64,000 nucleotides of DNA, taken from Cystobasidiopsis lactophilus. Taxonomy: Eukaryota; Basidiomycota; Agaricostilbomycetes; Agaricostilbales; Chionosphaeraceae. Under the pieces are notes generated by a model, which searched no databases, was not told where the DNA came from, and saw nothing but the letters and a program-made list of their open reading frames with translations. A program made the position numbers and the translations under genes. The number at the start of each line of letters is the position of its first letter. The stretch's first letter is position 1. Shown here in pieces: positions 12,001 to 23,400 of this stretch. The stretch covers positions 3,793,883 to 3,857,882 of the forward strand of contig BCIO01000002.1 of assembly GCA_001599975.1 (NCBI GenBank), given 5' to 3'.

Positions 12001-12580
12001 ACTCCTCGACGCGGGCCATGACCTCCCGCAAGAGTCGAACGGACTGAGTGTAGGCGGCCACGGCGGCGGGTACGTTGTTCGCGCTGTCGAGGAGCACGGC
12101 GGACTGTGCTTTCTGTAGGGCGATGGTCAGCACCGACTTGGAGGACTGGCCCCGCGAGCTGCTGTTGCTCATGCTAGGCCTGGTGTTTGTCGTAGACGTG
12201 GACGAGGTCGAGGCGTGCCCGGGGCGACGCGGCGGCGGTAGTTGCTCTGTTCGAGGTGTATAGAGTCAGTGCAGAGCCTAACAAACGCAAGGCAGACGGA
12301 GCCCAGTCCACGAACCGGGGGAGGGAGGTTGCCCGCCAAAATACTCGGACGCTTCGTTCATGCTCGACAGGGAGCTCGACGCATACGGGTGCTGAGACCT
12401 TGGCGACGAGACTGCATTATAAGAGAATGGTGTCGGTGTTGAGGTCGATCCGGCTGAGGTCGACCCTGTTGATGTCGAGAGCGGCGCTGGTGTTGGGGGC
12501 AACGCTGGCAGAGGGGCCGAGGGAGGTGGGCCGAGCGGAGGCAGCGACCGGCCGGCCATCAACGACACTCGACTGCTCAT
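9038..12580 (-). CDS. Large MIT-domain protein of a conserved fungal family, function unknown
   Basis: Five exons (12316-12580, 11831-12246, 9529-11763, 9331-9460, 9038-9273) give 1,093 aa. A MIT domain (three-helix microtubule-interacting-and-transport fold, which binds ESCRT-III tails) spans about residues 125-195: KSVLTIALQKAQSAVLL, then AAYTQSVRLLREVM. A Lys/Glu/Arg helix and the motif IHDTYLERIQML follow. A long Ser/Pro-rich disordered region (roughly residues 240-830) leads to a conserved C-terminal helical domain across the last three exons (LLDGVQGTLNKKLGF, NAFGALLPKLSRSLEKM, EVRNSIENRLRRASDFY). The domain order suggests an endosomal adaptor, but I do not know its role. Splice phases agree throughout. 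The last exon could end differently. Confidence 0.85.
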
Positions 12581-13476
12581 GGCGAAGGAGGCTGATCAGT
12601 GCATGTCGGACGGCGGAGAACAGCGTTTGTTTGGAGCCTTGAAGCTTCCGTGAACAAAGACACTTTTGGGATGCAAGGGACGCGTTTTCTCAAGCGAACT
12701 GTCAATCAATCTACGCTACTGCTCTGAAGATATCCAATCAACGGTTTCAACAGGAGCGCCCAAGAGCCTGGGAGATTCGGGCGGAAGAGCGTGATAAGGA
12801 GGCTCAGAAAAGTGCCCGTGCTCCGAGAAGCATGAAACCCGCCAACAACGAGATCATTGCTGCAGTGGACTGATATGAGCTCTGTCAGAGGAGAGATCAA
12901 CAGATCCGTGAGTTGAGGCTGTCAGAAAGGCAAGGCAGCTTGTACGAAACGCACAGCACACGGAGGCGCAAGGGCCGGCAAGGCGGAGCCTTTGGTCATG
13001 TGTGGTTAGGACCAAGAGCATCTGTGATTCTGCGTTTACTCAGGCTGGCGTGTCGAACTTCCGTAACAAAGGGGTCCCACCATTTCTGTGAATGTGGCGG
13101 CCTAATCTATGCCGAAGGTCTGGGTCCTGGCGACCACATTCCAACGCTGTAGGAGCAGCGGATGATATCTATTTTCGAAGGAGACGTCAAGTCAGACCGG
13201 CAACCCGAAGTTGCGCGTGTTGCGAAACCCACATTATGATGATCTGCGATGGCGAAGTTCAAGAGATTGCTGCAAGACGCCTGGCGTGCTATCCCCGAAG
13301 TAACACTGTAAAATAGACGCGCGAAAGCTCAGTCAGATATGAGAACTGTACGGCAGGGCGTTTTAACTCACATGCTGTATTATTGCTCGGCGAAAGGTCC
13401 TATCTGTGGGCGGAGTTATCAGTCCCGGTTGCTCTGAATACTTGTATTCACGCGCTGGCACTCACATCGAGCAAGC
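12581..13476. other. Intergenic, upstream of the MIT gene and downstream of SLX4
   Basis: No gene is recognised in 896 bp. It should carry the promoter of the MIT-domain gene and the 3' end of SLX4. ORFs are under 85 codons and have no family resemblance. Confidence 0.5.
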
Positions 13477-15517
13477 TCAAGCCTTTGGTCCTCTCGGCCT
13501 CCGGCCCTGCGCCTTCTTCTTCTTGCCGCCGCTCTTGGCCGAAGCCGCCCGCTTGGCGAGCGCTGTCTCTTGGTAGAATGCAATGCTCTCTTCATCCAGA
13601 AACCGTCTTAGGCCGACTAAGGACACTTTGAGCTCGTTGTTCTGAGCCAGGTCGACCAGCGCTTCGAAGGCTATCGGCTGTACGACCATGGCATCATTAG
13701 AAACGCCTGATAGAAATCTAGGGCAGGAAACGAACCTGATATCGAATAAGCTTGCCATAGAGCCCGGCATCATTGCGGATCAAATCGCGGAGCGACTTTT
13801 TGATCGCACCAGCCTTGTCCAATTCCTCTTCTGACATCTCGTCCTCCTCCAAGAATTCGCCAGCAGAGGCCATAGAAGCTGTTGACGTTCTTGGCTTAGC
13901 GCCGGCCTTTCTTGCCTTCTTTGGTGATCGAGTGGCAAGCGGCTTCGAAGACGAGGAGGAAGACGACGATGATGACGAAGATTCCCACTCTTCTTCCGGC
14001 TCCGTCTCCGGTATCAGCTCTTCATCTTCTTCCATCGGCGTACAGGCCGGGGGTGGAGACGAAGCGGAAGGTGAAGGCGGTTCCAAAGCCAGCCACACCT
14101 TCTCCAAAGTCTTCAAGCACGAGCCGACCGTCCCCGAGGCCTTGTATCCGTATTTCTTCTGCTCGGCTTGAAGCTGCTTGAGGGTGAAAGTGGAGTAGTC
14201 GGGCTTCCTGCTCTTCTTGGCGGCCGTCTTCTTAGTTGGTGAGGGAGGACGAGGACGAGGAGCGGTGGCGCTTGATGAAGGACGAGGTGGCGGCTGGGAA
14301 GGAATCGAGGATGAGGTGGCTATTGGATCGCTTGAGGGTGCCGCCAGAGTTGGAGTAGAGCTGGGGACGTCCTTGCACCGCATCAACTCTCAATTCTTCC
14401 CTAGTGCAACAGCGCGATAGGAGAGCAGAGGACATACGGAGGACGCCGAGCGCGATATCAAAAAGCTGGTAGAGGCAGAAGCAGCGGCCAATTCCCACAT
14501 GGACGATGCTTTAGTAGGGGCGGCCTTGAGCTTCGACGCCAAATTGGACTTGGCCAAAGGCTGGGTTGATGGTGGCAACCGGGAAACCCATTCGATGCTC
14601 GAGTCTTCTGTAGATGCGTCCAAAGAAGTGTCGTCGAGGCAGATGACCTGCTTGGGCGTCTTGGCTGGAGAGACCTCGACGGTGGGCAAGGCAGCGATCG
14701 TCCTTTCCGCCTTTTGCACCAGGCGGTTGGCCGTCTCCGAGTATGGCCTCAAGCTTCCAGCTTTCACGGGTTTCGAAGACGAGGTCGAAGCGGTGGCGGA
14801 AGAGGTGGAAGCGGTGTCGAGGAATTTGAGAGCCTTGCCGAGCTTGGAGTTGGCCGCGACCGGTTTGGCGGCGAGCTGTTTCTTGTCTCTCTCGAGCTCG
14901 TCGTGGATCTGGGTCAAAGACGAGGTCTCCCTGGTGGAGCCGCCCTGAGTGGAAGCAAACACGCCGCCGTCTGTGTCGATGCCGACGACTTGAGCCCCAG
15001 CCTTGAGCCTGCTGGTCTTGACCGCGGCGCCCGGCCTGCCCACGACGACTTGCTTGAACAAGGTGGTCTCAGACGCCTTGGCGGCGGTGGCATCGAGGGC
15101 GGCCTGCTGAGCCTGGCGCACTTGCTTCTCGAGCACCTTGTGGATCGTCGGCAGCGCCCAGTCGTTCTTCTCCGCGCAAGTGGTGACGTGCTTGGACTTG
15201 GCCGACGTCGTCTTCTTGTCCGACCACTGCTGACTGCAAACTGGGCACTGGACGGCGGGTGCGAGCAAGAGCAGGTTGAGTTTGTTGTCTGGGGCTCCAT
15301 CAGCCGCTTTTGCCTTGGCTTTGCCCTTGTTCAGCGAATCGGCCGTGACCAGAGTGACTTTTGGCAGCGGCTGCTCGTCGTCGTCCGCGCTGGGAGCGAC
15401 ACTGGAGGAGCTGGATCGGGCAAAGTAGTTGGTGGGCTTCATCGTCTTTTGCTGCTGCTTCTCCAGCGCGGCGGTCTGCGTGGCCATCAAGCTGCGGGCC
15501 GAAGTGAACTCGCTCAT
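13477..15517 (-). CDS. SLX4: Structure-specific endonuclease scaffold subunit SLX4
   Basis: Three exons (14438-15517, 13736-14371, 13477-13677) give 638 aa. SLX4 binds the nuclease SLX1 to cut branched DNA during recombination and crosslink repair. The C-terminal SLX1-binding domain is clear: KKSLRDLIRNDAGLYGKLI, then PIAFEALVDLAQNNELKVSL and VGLRRFLDEESIAFY. A SAP-like segment (STFTLKQLQAEQKKYGYK, near residue 417) precedes it, as in fungal SLX4. A UBZ4-like C2HC finger (CPVCSQQW, then H-x4-C, near residues 89-115) lies in the N-terminal part; ubiquitin binding there is known from animal SLX4. The first intron's acceptor is uncertain: GCAAG at 14372 and a GAG nearer the donor both keep frame. 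An in-frame stop with no ATG lies upstream of 15517. Confidence 0.9.
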
Positions 15518-15829
15518 CGTCGTGGCCGCCCTCCAAAGACTGCGACCGCCCAAGACTAGGCGGGCCAGCTTGGAATCCTCGTGGAGCTGGCCGACTTTGT
15601 TTTGCCACTCCGTGCGCGTCGATCGGTCGATTTATGGGTTCGGTGGCGTCAATCCTCAACTTCAGCATCCAGCACCAGCGCAGGTCTTAATCAAGCTGCT
15701 CAGGCGCGCAAAACTGAGGTAGTGAGGTGGGATGCAGATCTGGTTGAATCTCGAGCATCGCTCCCTCTACGTACAGAGGTCGTTGACAAATACATTTCCC
15801 TGTTCTTCCCTGGCGGCCCGTGAAAGACT
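15518..15829. other. Spacer upstream of SLX4
   Basis: This 312-bp spacer lies between SLX4 and the 3' end of the secreted-protein gene, both on the minus strand. Nothing else is seen. Confidence 0.5.
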
Positions 15830-16662
15830 TCACTTGAGAGGATGAGGTCGGACTTTCCTCGGTCGGCGATGCAGAGCGCGCTTGGCGTAAGTTGGGAAGA
15901 CGGGCTTGAAAGTGGGCGTCGGCTTCGTCAGGAAGGACAAAGCGGCTTGTTGGGCTCTGGACTGAGCGCTGGCTAGTGAAGCAGCAGCTGCGTCGGCTGC
16001 AGATTGCGCGGCGGCGGCTTGCGAGGCTGCGAGGTCGATGGCCGATGTGGCGACTGACGCCACCAGAGAGAGCGGGTGGTCAGCCACGACGACTGGCTTG
16101 ACTTCAGTAGTGAGGGTGGGTGATGCTGTGGAAGAGGTGGAAGTGCGGGAGAGTTTGACGTTGTGGGGACGTTTGACATTGTGGTTTCTGGCGCGCGAGC
16201 TGGAAGAGGAAGAAGCTTTGGGAGGGCAGAGCGCAGTCAGATGCTGTCCTTTGTACTCGGTATGAGATGTGAGTTGTTGACTTACAATCATCGTCGCGCT
16301 TCCAAAGACCGTGGACCTCCAGGCTCGGCAGCAAGGTTCCTGACTCGCTATCCGCCGTCACTTCCAGGATGATATTCGCAGCTATTTCAACGTCAGACGG
16401 CCATCTCAAATACATGCACTAAGAATCGTCACTCACGATCGACATCGTCGCCTTGAATGATGCCCTTGATCGCCGCCTTGTGGTGGTGACCCTTGGACGA
16501 GTCTGGAGAGGCGGTGGCCGTCTGGAGAGCTGCAAGGAAGGACTGGACGTCTTGAGGTGCTCCGCTGTCAGTGATGTAAATCTCGTGCGCAGTAGACAAG
16601 CGGGCAGCGGCGGCAAGTATGATGAACGCCGCCAGTGGCGAAGACGTGTATTGGGAAAGCAT
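15830..16662 (-). CDS. Small secreted protein with alanine-rich C-terminal half
   Basis: Three exons (16437-16662, 16286-16381, 15830-16215) give 235 aa. The N-terminus is a clear signal peptide (MLSQYTSSPLAAFIILAAAA, cleavage probably after STAH or nearby), so the protein enters the secretory pathway. A probable small fold follows (EIYITDSGAPQDVQSFLAAL, then ANIILEVTADSESGTLLPSL). A serine-rich basic linker comes next, then an alanine/serine repeat-like stretch around residues 155-200 and a very basic end (KRALHRRPRKVRPHPLK). No GPI signal or transmembrane tail is seen. I do not recognise the family; an effector-like or wall protein is possible but speculative. The strong GTGAGT and GTAAGT donors support the exon chain. 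Confidence 0.75.
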
Positions 16663-17481
16663 GTTGGAGGGCGCTGTTGTTAATGTGCAGCGAGAGCACG
16701 AGTGTGAGAAGAAAGAGTGTGCTGAAGAGTGTGCTCGGTTCGAGGGTCAAGTCGTGTGGCAAGGGTCGGTGCTTCGTTTTTCGTATGGTGTTAGAAAGAG
16801 AGCAAGAGCATGATAATTCGACATGGATTACTACTTGGCACAGGTGCCCAAAAAGCTGATACAGGGCAAGTCCCTATGTCTCATCCACAGAAAGAAGGGG
16901 CAAGGGCGCAGGGGGGCCGAAAATCGCCTTTTGCGGACATTGGCTTTTCGAGAAAGGGAGGAGCGAGCGGACCGGCACAGGTCAGCCAGGGCGATCACGT
17001 CTTGATCGCGGCTCGTCTTTTTGGGAAGATCGCGGAGGGTAGATCTGCAAAAAGCGCGAGGGGCAGGAGGGCAAGTGGCAAAGCGGCTGTAGGTTGGGCA
17101 AGGTGGTGGCGAATTTGCTCTAGTTTCGGTACAAGCACGCGCGCAAGACACTTTCGTAACATTGTGCAATTGAAAAGGCAAGCGAGAGACGGAGCCACTT
17201 AGGCTGGCAGCAAAGTTCAAACAGCAGGTCTGGAGTTGTGGACGGCTCTGAGCTGGACGTGGGCATCCAGCAGAATCTTTAATCGATCCAGACGAAATCA
17301 ATGGACCATGGAATTAAGTGTGGACAAGAACCAAAGCCAGCAAGAGCGTAACAAGCGAGCGCACTGTTCATCGCCCAAGTCCAAAGTTGCATGAACGCAA
17401 GGCCTTTTGTCCGCTGTCGGCCTTGTGTCTTCGTATACCCCGGGGCTGCGTGCCTCTCCTGCTGGAGCTGCTGCATCGACG
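16663..17481. promoter_or_regulatory. Divergent promoter region
   Basis: This 819-bp gap lies between two divergently transcribed genes, the secreted protein (-) and the giant zinc-module protein (+). It presumably holds both promoters; no unambiguous TATA box or dyad was identified. Confidence 0.5.
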
Positions 17482-20400
17482 ATGGCGGCTCCAAGCTCTT
17501 CCGACCTGTCGTCGCTGCCCACCTCAGAAGCGGAGCTTGACAATCAGAGCCCGCCGGCCGGTGCGTGCTCTGGCAATTTAAGAGCTTTGGGCTTTGATTG
17601 AATCTTGTCAAACAGCTGCCAAGACCCGCCCAAGCAAGGCGTCGACCCGTCCTAACGCAACAAACAACGGGGATCGCACCAAGAAACCTCGAAACAATAA
17701 TGCGCCCGCCGTGACAGCTCCGGCTGCTGCCACTCCAAAGGCCAGCCCGTCTCGAGCGTCGACCTCCAAAAGTAGATCTACGACCGCCAAAAGCAGAACG
17801 AGGAGCGGCGCGAGGCGGCCGGACGAGGAGCAGATCATGTATGCCGCGCCTGCAATGACGCCGGAGCAGGAGGCCAAGGAGACGCAGGACGTGGCCGACT
17901 TGTTGATCAGCCCGAGTGCATGCCCAATCGCCGCTTCCACCTCTACCTCCTCCCCGACCCAGCCGCCGTCCTCTTCCGCCTCGTCAAGCGCTGGTGCCGG
18001 CCCCTCCTTGCGCTCCCAGCTCAACAAGCTCAGGATCAAGAAAAGGGCGCCGCAACAGAAGGCCTACCCTCCTTGGGGCAAGCCCGATACACCGCTGCCC
18101 GAAGAAGAGCGGTCGCTGGGTCGCTGGCCCACTCCTCCACCTCCTGCGCTGCCTCTGCCCGGCCCAGCTGTTCAAGTCGGCCCACCATGGGGCTTGCCTG
18201 AAGACGAGCACACTGGCCTTCCTGTGGTCCAGCAAGAAGTGGAGGAACCTAACCCCGAAGCGGCGGAAGCGGTGGCGGAAGTCAACTCTGGCCCGCCTGC
18301 CCCGGTCGTTTCCACTTGGCCACCCATGGAGCCTGGCAAGACTCCGCCTACTCCAAGACCTCCCACTCCGCCGCCTGCCTCCCCTCTGTCCACTATTGAC
18401 TTGCCGCCTGTTCCGCCGAGGACGCCGTCTCCGCTGCCACCGCGAGCTCCTTCGCCCGAGCCGGAGCAGCTCCCAGCCGAGCCGGCCTTGCCACCTGCTG
18501 CCATCGAGCCTCCTTCCAATATTGAACTCATGCCAGAACTTCTGGAGCCGGCTGTCGAATTGGACGCCGAACCAGAGGCCGACCTTCCACTGCAAACTCC
18601 ATCCCCAGAGCCGCAATCGTCCCAGGCCGACCCACCGTCGTCGCCGCCGCCTGTGGTCGAGCTTTGCTCTCAGCCTGAAAGCGAGACCCCTTCCCCAGAT
18701 GAAAGTCAGAAAGAGCCAGCTGCCGATTCCGAGGTGGACCCCCAACTCGAGGCTGTGGTCCCACCACCATCACCCAAAAGTCCTTCGCCGCCGCCGGAGC
18801 AACCGCCCCACCAAGACACCCCTCCCTCTTTCGAGGCCGCCGCCGCTCAACAAGACGCTCTTTCAGAGCCGCCTGTTGAGTCGGCCATCCGGTCCACCCT
18901 CGATTCGGACGAAGCGCCGCAAGACCTCGCCTTGTTGTCGCCCTTCGCCGCTCCTACTCCTTCGCCAGAGCTGCCGCCGGTCGTCGAATCTGTTGAGCCG
19001 CCAGAAGAAAGCCTGGCACCTCCAGTCTCCGCGCCATCTCCGGCTTTGTCGGAAACCGCTCACCAAGAGCTGGACGACGAGGACGATGAGATGGAGATGG
19101 TTGCTGCTGCTCTTGCTCCAAAGGCTGCCTCGACTGTGGAGGAGGTGGCGGAAGCGACGCCTGCTGCTCTCGAAGGCACCGTTCACGCCCATGTGGCCGA
19201 GGACAATGCTGAGCCGGACGTGGCCAAGAGCCCACCAAAGGTGGCGCGCGGACCAAAGAGCAGCCGCAAGTCAGTTCCTGCGGCACCGAAGCGTCTCCAT
19301 CCTCCCTCAGCGGCAGAAGCGCCAGTGTCGACTGCCGAATGCTCCGCCGGCTCAACACAAGCTCCAGTTTCCCTGAAGTTGAACTTGGCTCCCCCGTCGC
19401 GCCGCAAATTGGACCAACAGCCTTCTGCACCCGCGTCATTGTCGGCAAGACCTGTCGGAATGGCCGTCGACGAGCCAATGGCCGCCGGTGAAGCTGCCGG
19501 CCCTTCTTCCTCCACCCTTCGCCGCCCTTCTTCCGCTACCACGCCCGAGACTTCGTCCACCTCTAAGGCAAAGCTATCCATCAAGATCCCAGTCAAAGCA
19601 GGGCGCAAAATGCCGCAGGCGCCAGCGGTTCAACGCTCCGATGTCGCACAACTGTTAAGCTCGGACGACGTGGAAGACAGTGCACCTTCCGATACCAAGT
19701 CTTCGCCGGCAAAGCGTAAGAGGCCGGTAGAGGCGAAGAAGATGAAGCGTTTTAGCGGTGCAGACCATCCCCGTTTGTCCTCCGACGCTCCTTTGCCGCG
19801 TGTTGCCAGCACCTCGGCGGCCCTTCCAGCTTCCACTCAAAAGGAAAAGGCGAGGGCCAAAAGTGCTCTGTCGAAGGGCAAGGCTAAGTCGGATACTGTC
19901 CGATCTTCGGAGGTTCACCCAACTGCTGGTCGCCCATTGCAAGGGTCTGGAGCAAGGCGAAAAGGGGCATCTACCCCTGCACCACCCAACGACTTCTCCA
20001 TCGCCTCAACGGACGACGAGGAGCAAGAGGTGGACATGTCAGCCATCAAAGGCAAAGGTCGAGCATCGGCCAAGGGCAGCCTACCAAATACTGGCAGCAT
20101 CGACAAATCCGCCTCGACCGCCTCACCAACCAAGCCATCGAAAGCTATTCCGTCTGATTCTGCCGGCCCTGAAGCCTCGTCGTCCCGGTTCGACGCAGCC
20201 GCCTATCGCAATTTTCTCAACGGCGACGTCGGTGCTCTCGACAAACGTCCGCCTCCACCCACAGCTCCGCCTACCATGCTCATTCTTCGAAGCCAGCCTC
20301 CTCCTGAGCTTCCGAAATCACAAGTACTCCACGTCAAATCCTTTCACGCCCCTCGGGCGACGAACGAGGACGAGGACGATGCCAATCGCCAAGACTCGGA

Positions 20401-23400
20401 GACTGAAGACGATGTGCCTCAGCCACCTAAGAAGAGGCACAGGACGAGCCGACACGACGTCGTGTCCGACGAAGACGACGAGGAAGAGGCAGCGCGACCG
20501 TCTGCGAAGATGAAGCGCAAGGTGACTCGCGTGGACCCGGAAACGGACGAAGACGTGGCTCTACCCCAGGCAAAGAAGAAGAAGCTCAAGACGACGCACG
20601 GGGCCTCGTCCGACAACGAAGTCGTGCAGCAGCAGCAGCCGCCGCCGCCGCCCAAGAAGAAGCCCAAAGTCGCGAGCACAATGCCAGCCGAGCTAGCGCG
20701 GATGAAAATTGGGGTCAGTCCCGCTTTTCATTGTCTAGGTTTGACCTGAAGGCGGATCGTTTTACAGAGGCTGGGTAAAGGCGAGCAGCCCACCACCTTG
20801 GCCGCGTCGATCCTTTCAATGCCAAGCCGCAAAGAGAAGACGCCGTACGGATTTTCTTTTTGTCTATCGCATGCCTGGCTGATTATGGTTGGTTTGCGTC
20901 AAACAGAGAGCCAGCTCCACTACCTCCCGAAGAAGACGAGGAAGACTACCGCGGAGTGGACACCCTTGGGCACAGCGTTGCTCACTTCAAAGAAATCCAG
21001 AAGATGCGCGCCAATTACGAGGCGAACATTGGGAAGTCTGGTCCGCAAAATGTGAGCGAACCTTGCGTCCTGGTTTCTGTTGCTGACGTTTGCTTTGGGT
21101 CAGAACGAGTACAACTGGCTCGCACCCGAGGACATTATGAGCGGCTGGGTCAACTCGTACAAGGTGCAAGTGAACGGCTACAACGCGTACCTTCTGCAGC
21201 AGCCTGTCCAAGGTGTCCCCAAGCCTGGCTTGGAAGAGCACTGGGAGAACGATCCGTGGAGTTTGGACCCGGACGAAGATTTCGATTATGAACCTCACCA
21301 CCTCTTCACCCGCCCATACGCCTATGGCGCTTGGTGTGAGTCGTTCGATAGCAGAATCTGAAGTTTTCTGACGGGACACCTCTCAGTCTGGAATACCGGG
21401 GGCATGGAAGACTTCTACACTTATGAAGACATCGAAAAAGCCCGAAAGGAGCAAGAAGAGCTGAACAAGGCGCAGAAAGCAAGGGAGCTCGCGGAGGAGC
21501 CGTCCTCTTCCCATCCAGCCGAGCCCCGTGCTCTGGCGCTCGAACCCTCCAACGCTCGCCTATACTCTGTGCGAGCCCAAGCTTCTTCGCTGCCGTCTTC
21601 TGCGACGCCTTGGTCGAATACGCTGTCTTCTTCACAGCAGGATGGGCCTGACTCCCAGCGCCCAACGCCGCCCTGGGGACCCCCTTCTGTCGCTTTGCAA
21701 TCGCATCGCCCTTCTGTCTCTGCGCAGCTCTCCAGGCCTCCTCTCCCTGTTCCGGCCTGTCCAGAGCGGCCGCTACCTCAGATTGCTCCGGGAGCACCGA
21801 CCAAGTGCGCAATGTGTCTGAACGACCCCGATGGCCCAGGCTGCGGCGCTGTTCGTCCAACACTTCCAACGCTACTGCCCGGTCACAGCATCCCATTCGG
21901 ACCGCCTCTCGATTCGAAACCCTCGCCCGGCATTTGCTTTTCCTGTCTTGGTCGCGACCACACGAATTTTCAAGACTGCCCAGGAGTTCAAGTCATTGTG
22001 GATGTTGGCCCTTGTGACTGGTACATCGCAGATCGCTCTCGCACCTGTCGCTATTGCCAAACCCGCTCCACTGCATTGGTGTGGTGGGACCACGCCCGAG
22101 CGGACTGCAAGAGACCACGTCCTTGCGAGAAACACAATACCAGAGACCATGTTCCCTGCGAATGGTGCTCTGACTGCCAAGAGTGGGGTCACCAGAAGCG
22201 AGAGTGCGTTCCGCGGCCACCGCGGCGCTGCGGCTTGTGTGACGAGTCCGGTCATGAAGCGGAGGAGTGCACTCTTACCAAGCCGATTTCGCAACCCGGC
22301 AAGCCCGACTATCTCCAACCTCAGCGCTTGACCTGCGATTTCTGCAAGAAGAAGCAAAATCCTGATTGGGAGCGCCACGACCGCATCGCGTGCCCTGTCG
22401 CCCCTGCATGCGACATGCACGGCACAACCGACCACGACCCTTGTACCTGGTGCAAAAACTGCTTTAAATCGGACCACTTTCTCAACGACTGCCCGCTGGC
22501 CAACACCTGCGCCGCCTGCCGCAAGGACGGGCACGTCAGGTCCGAGTGTTTGTGGGAAGAAGTCGAGGCCAAGGATGGCAAGCCGACATACCTTGTTCTC
22601 AGAAGGAACGACTGCAGCTGGTGCAAGGCTGCTGGCCGGGCCGACTGGACCGACCACGCTCGGCGAGCTTGCCTGCTCGCTCCCCTTTGCCCTCTCCACG
22701 GCACCCACGACCACGAGCCGTGCCCTGGTTCTCAAAGATGCCACAGCTGCGGCAACTCCGGGCACACCTACAAGGAGTGTACCGACCGGCCCAAAGACCC
22801 TTGCGCCGTCTGCGGCAAGCTCGACCACCTCACGACCTTTTGTCTGATGGAGTGGGTTCGGCCAGCTGACGGCAAGCCTGATTACCTGAGAGGCACTTAT
22901 TCTCACTGTTTGTGGTGCAAAACCTTCAACCATTCGGACTGGCGAGCCCACGCTAGAAAATATTGCACTCGGGCCGAACTTTGCAGTCTTCACGGCACCC
23001 GCGACCACAAACCTTGCGGCAGATCCAGCAAGTGTTATGCTTGCGGGGAAATGGGTCACCTTTCTGCGGCCTGCCCACAGACCGAAGCTTCGCAAAGGGA
23101 CGCCGCCACCAACTCGACTTCCAACCTCCGCCCCAGCGACCACACGCCGCGCGCAGACTCTTTTAAGTGTCACAGCTGCGGTCTTCCTGGACACACCTAC
23201 AAGGAGTGTACCGACCGGCCCAAAGACCCTTGCGCCGTTTGCGGCAAGCTCGACCATTTTACGGCCTCCTGTCCGATGGAGTGGGTCCAACCAACCGATG
23301 GCAAGCCTCGCTATCTCAGAAACAACTATGTCCACTGTCTGTGGTGCAGGAATGACGGCCGGTCGGATTGGCGAGAGCATGCTCGAAAGGACTGCTGGAG

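Noticed and set aside
14714-15559. 281-codon plus-strand ORF over SLX4
   Set aside because: It is antisense to the SLX4 first exon, which holds the UBZ-like finger and connects in phase to the SLX1-binding domain.
17916-19376. 486-codon alternative plus-strand ORF in the disordered half of the giant gene
   Set aside because: The Arg/Pro/Leu-rich composition is a frame-shifted reading of the Pro/Ser/Glu-rich gene; the real frame continues over the whole 3.1-kb exon and matches the splice phases.
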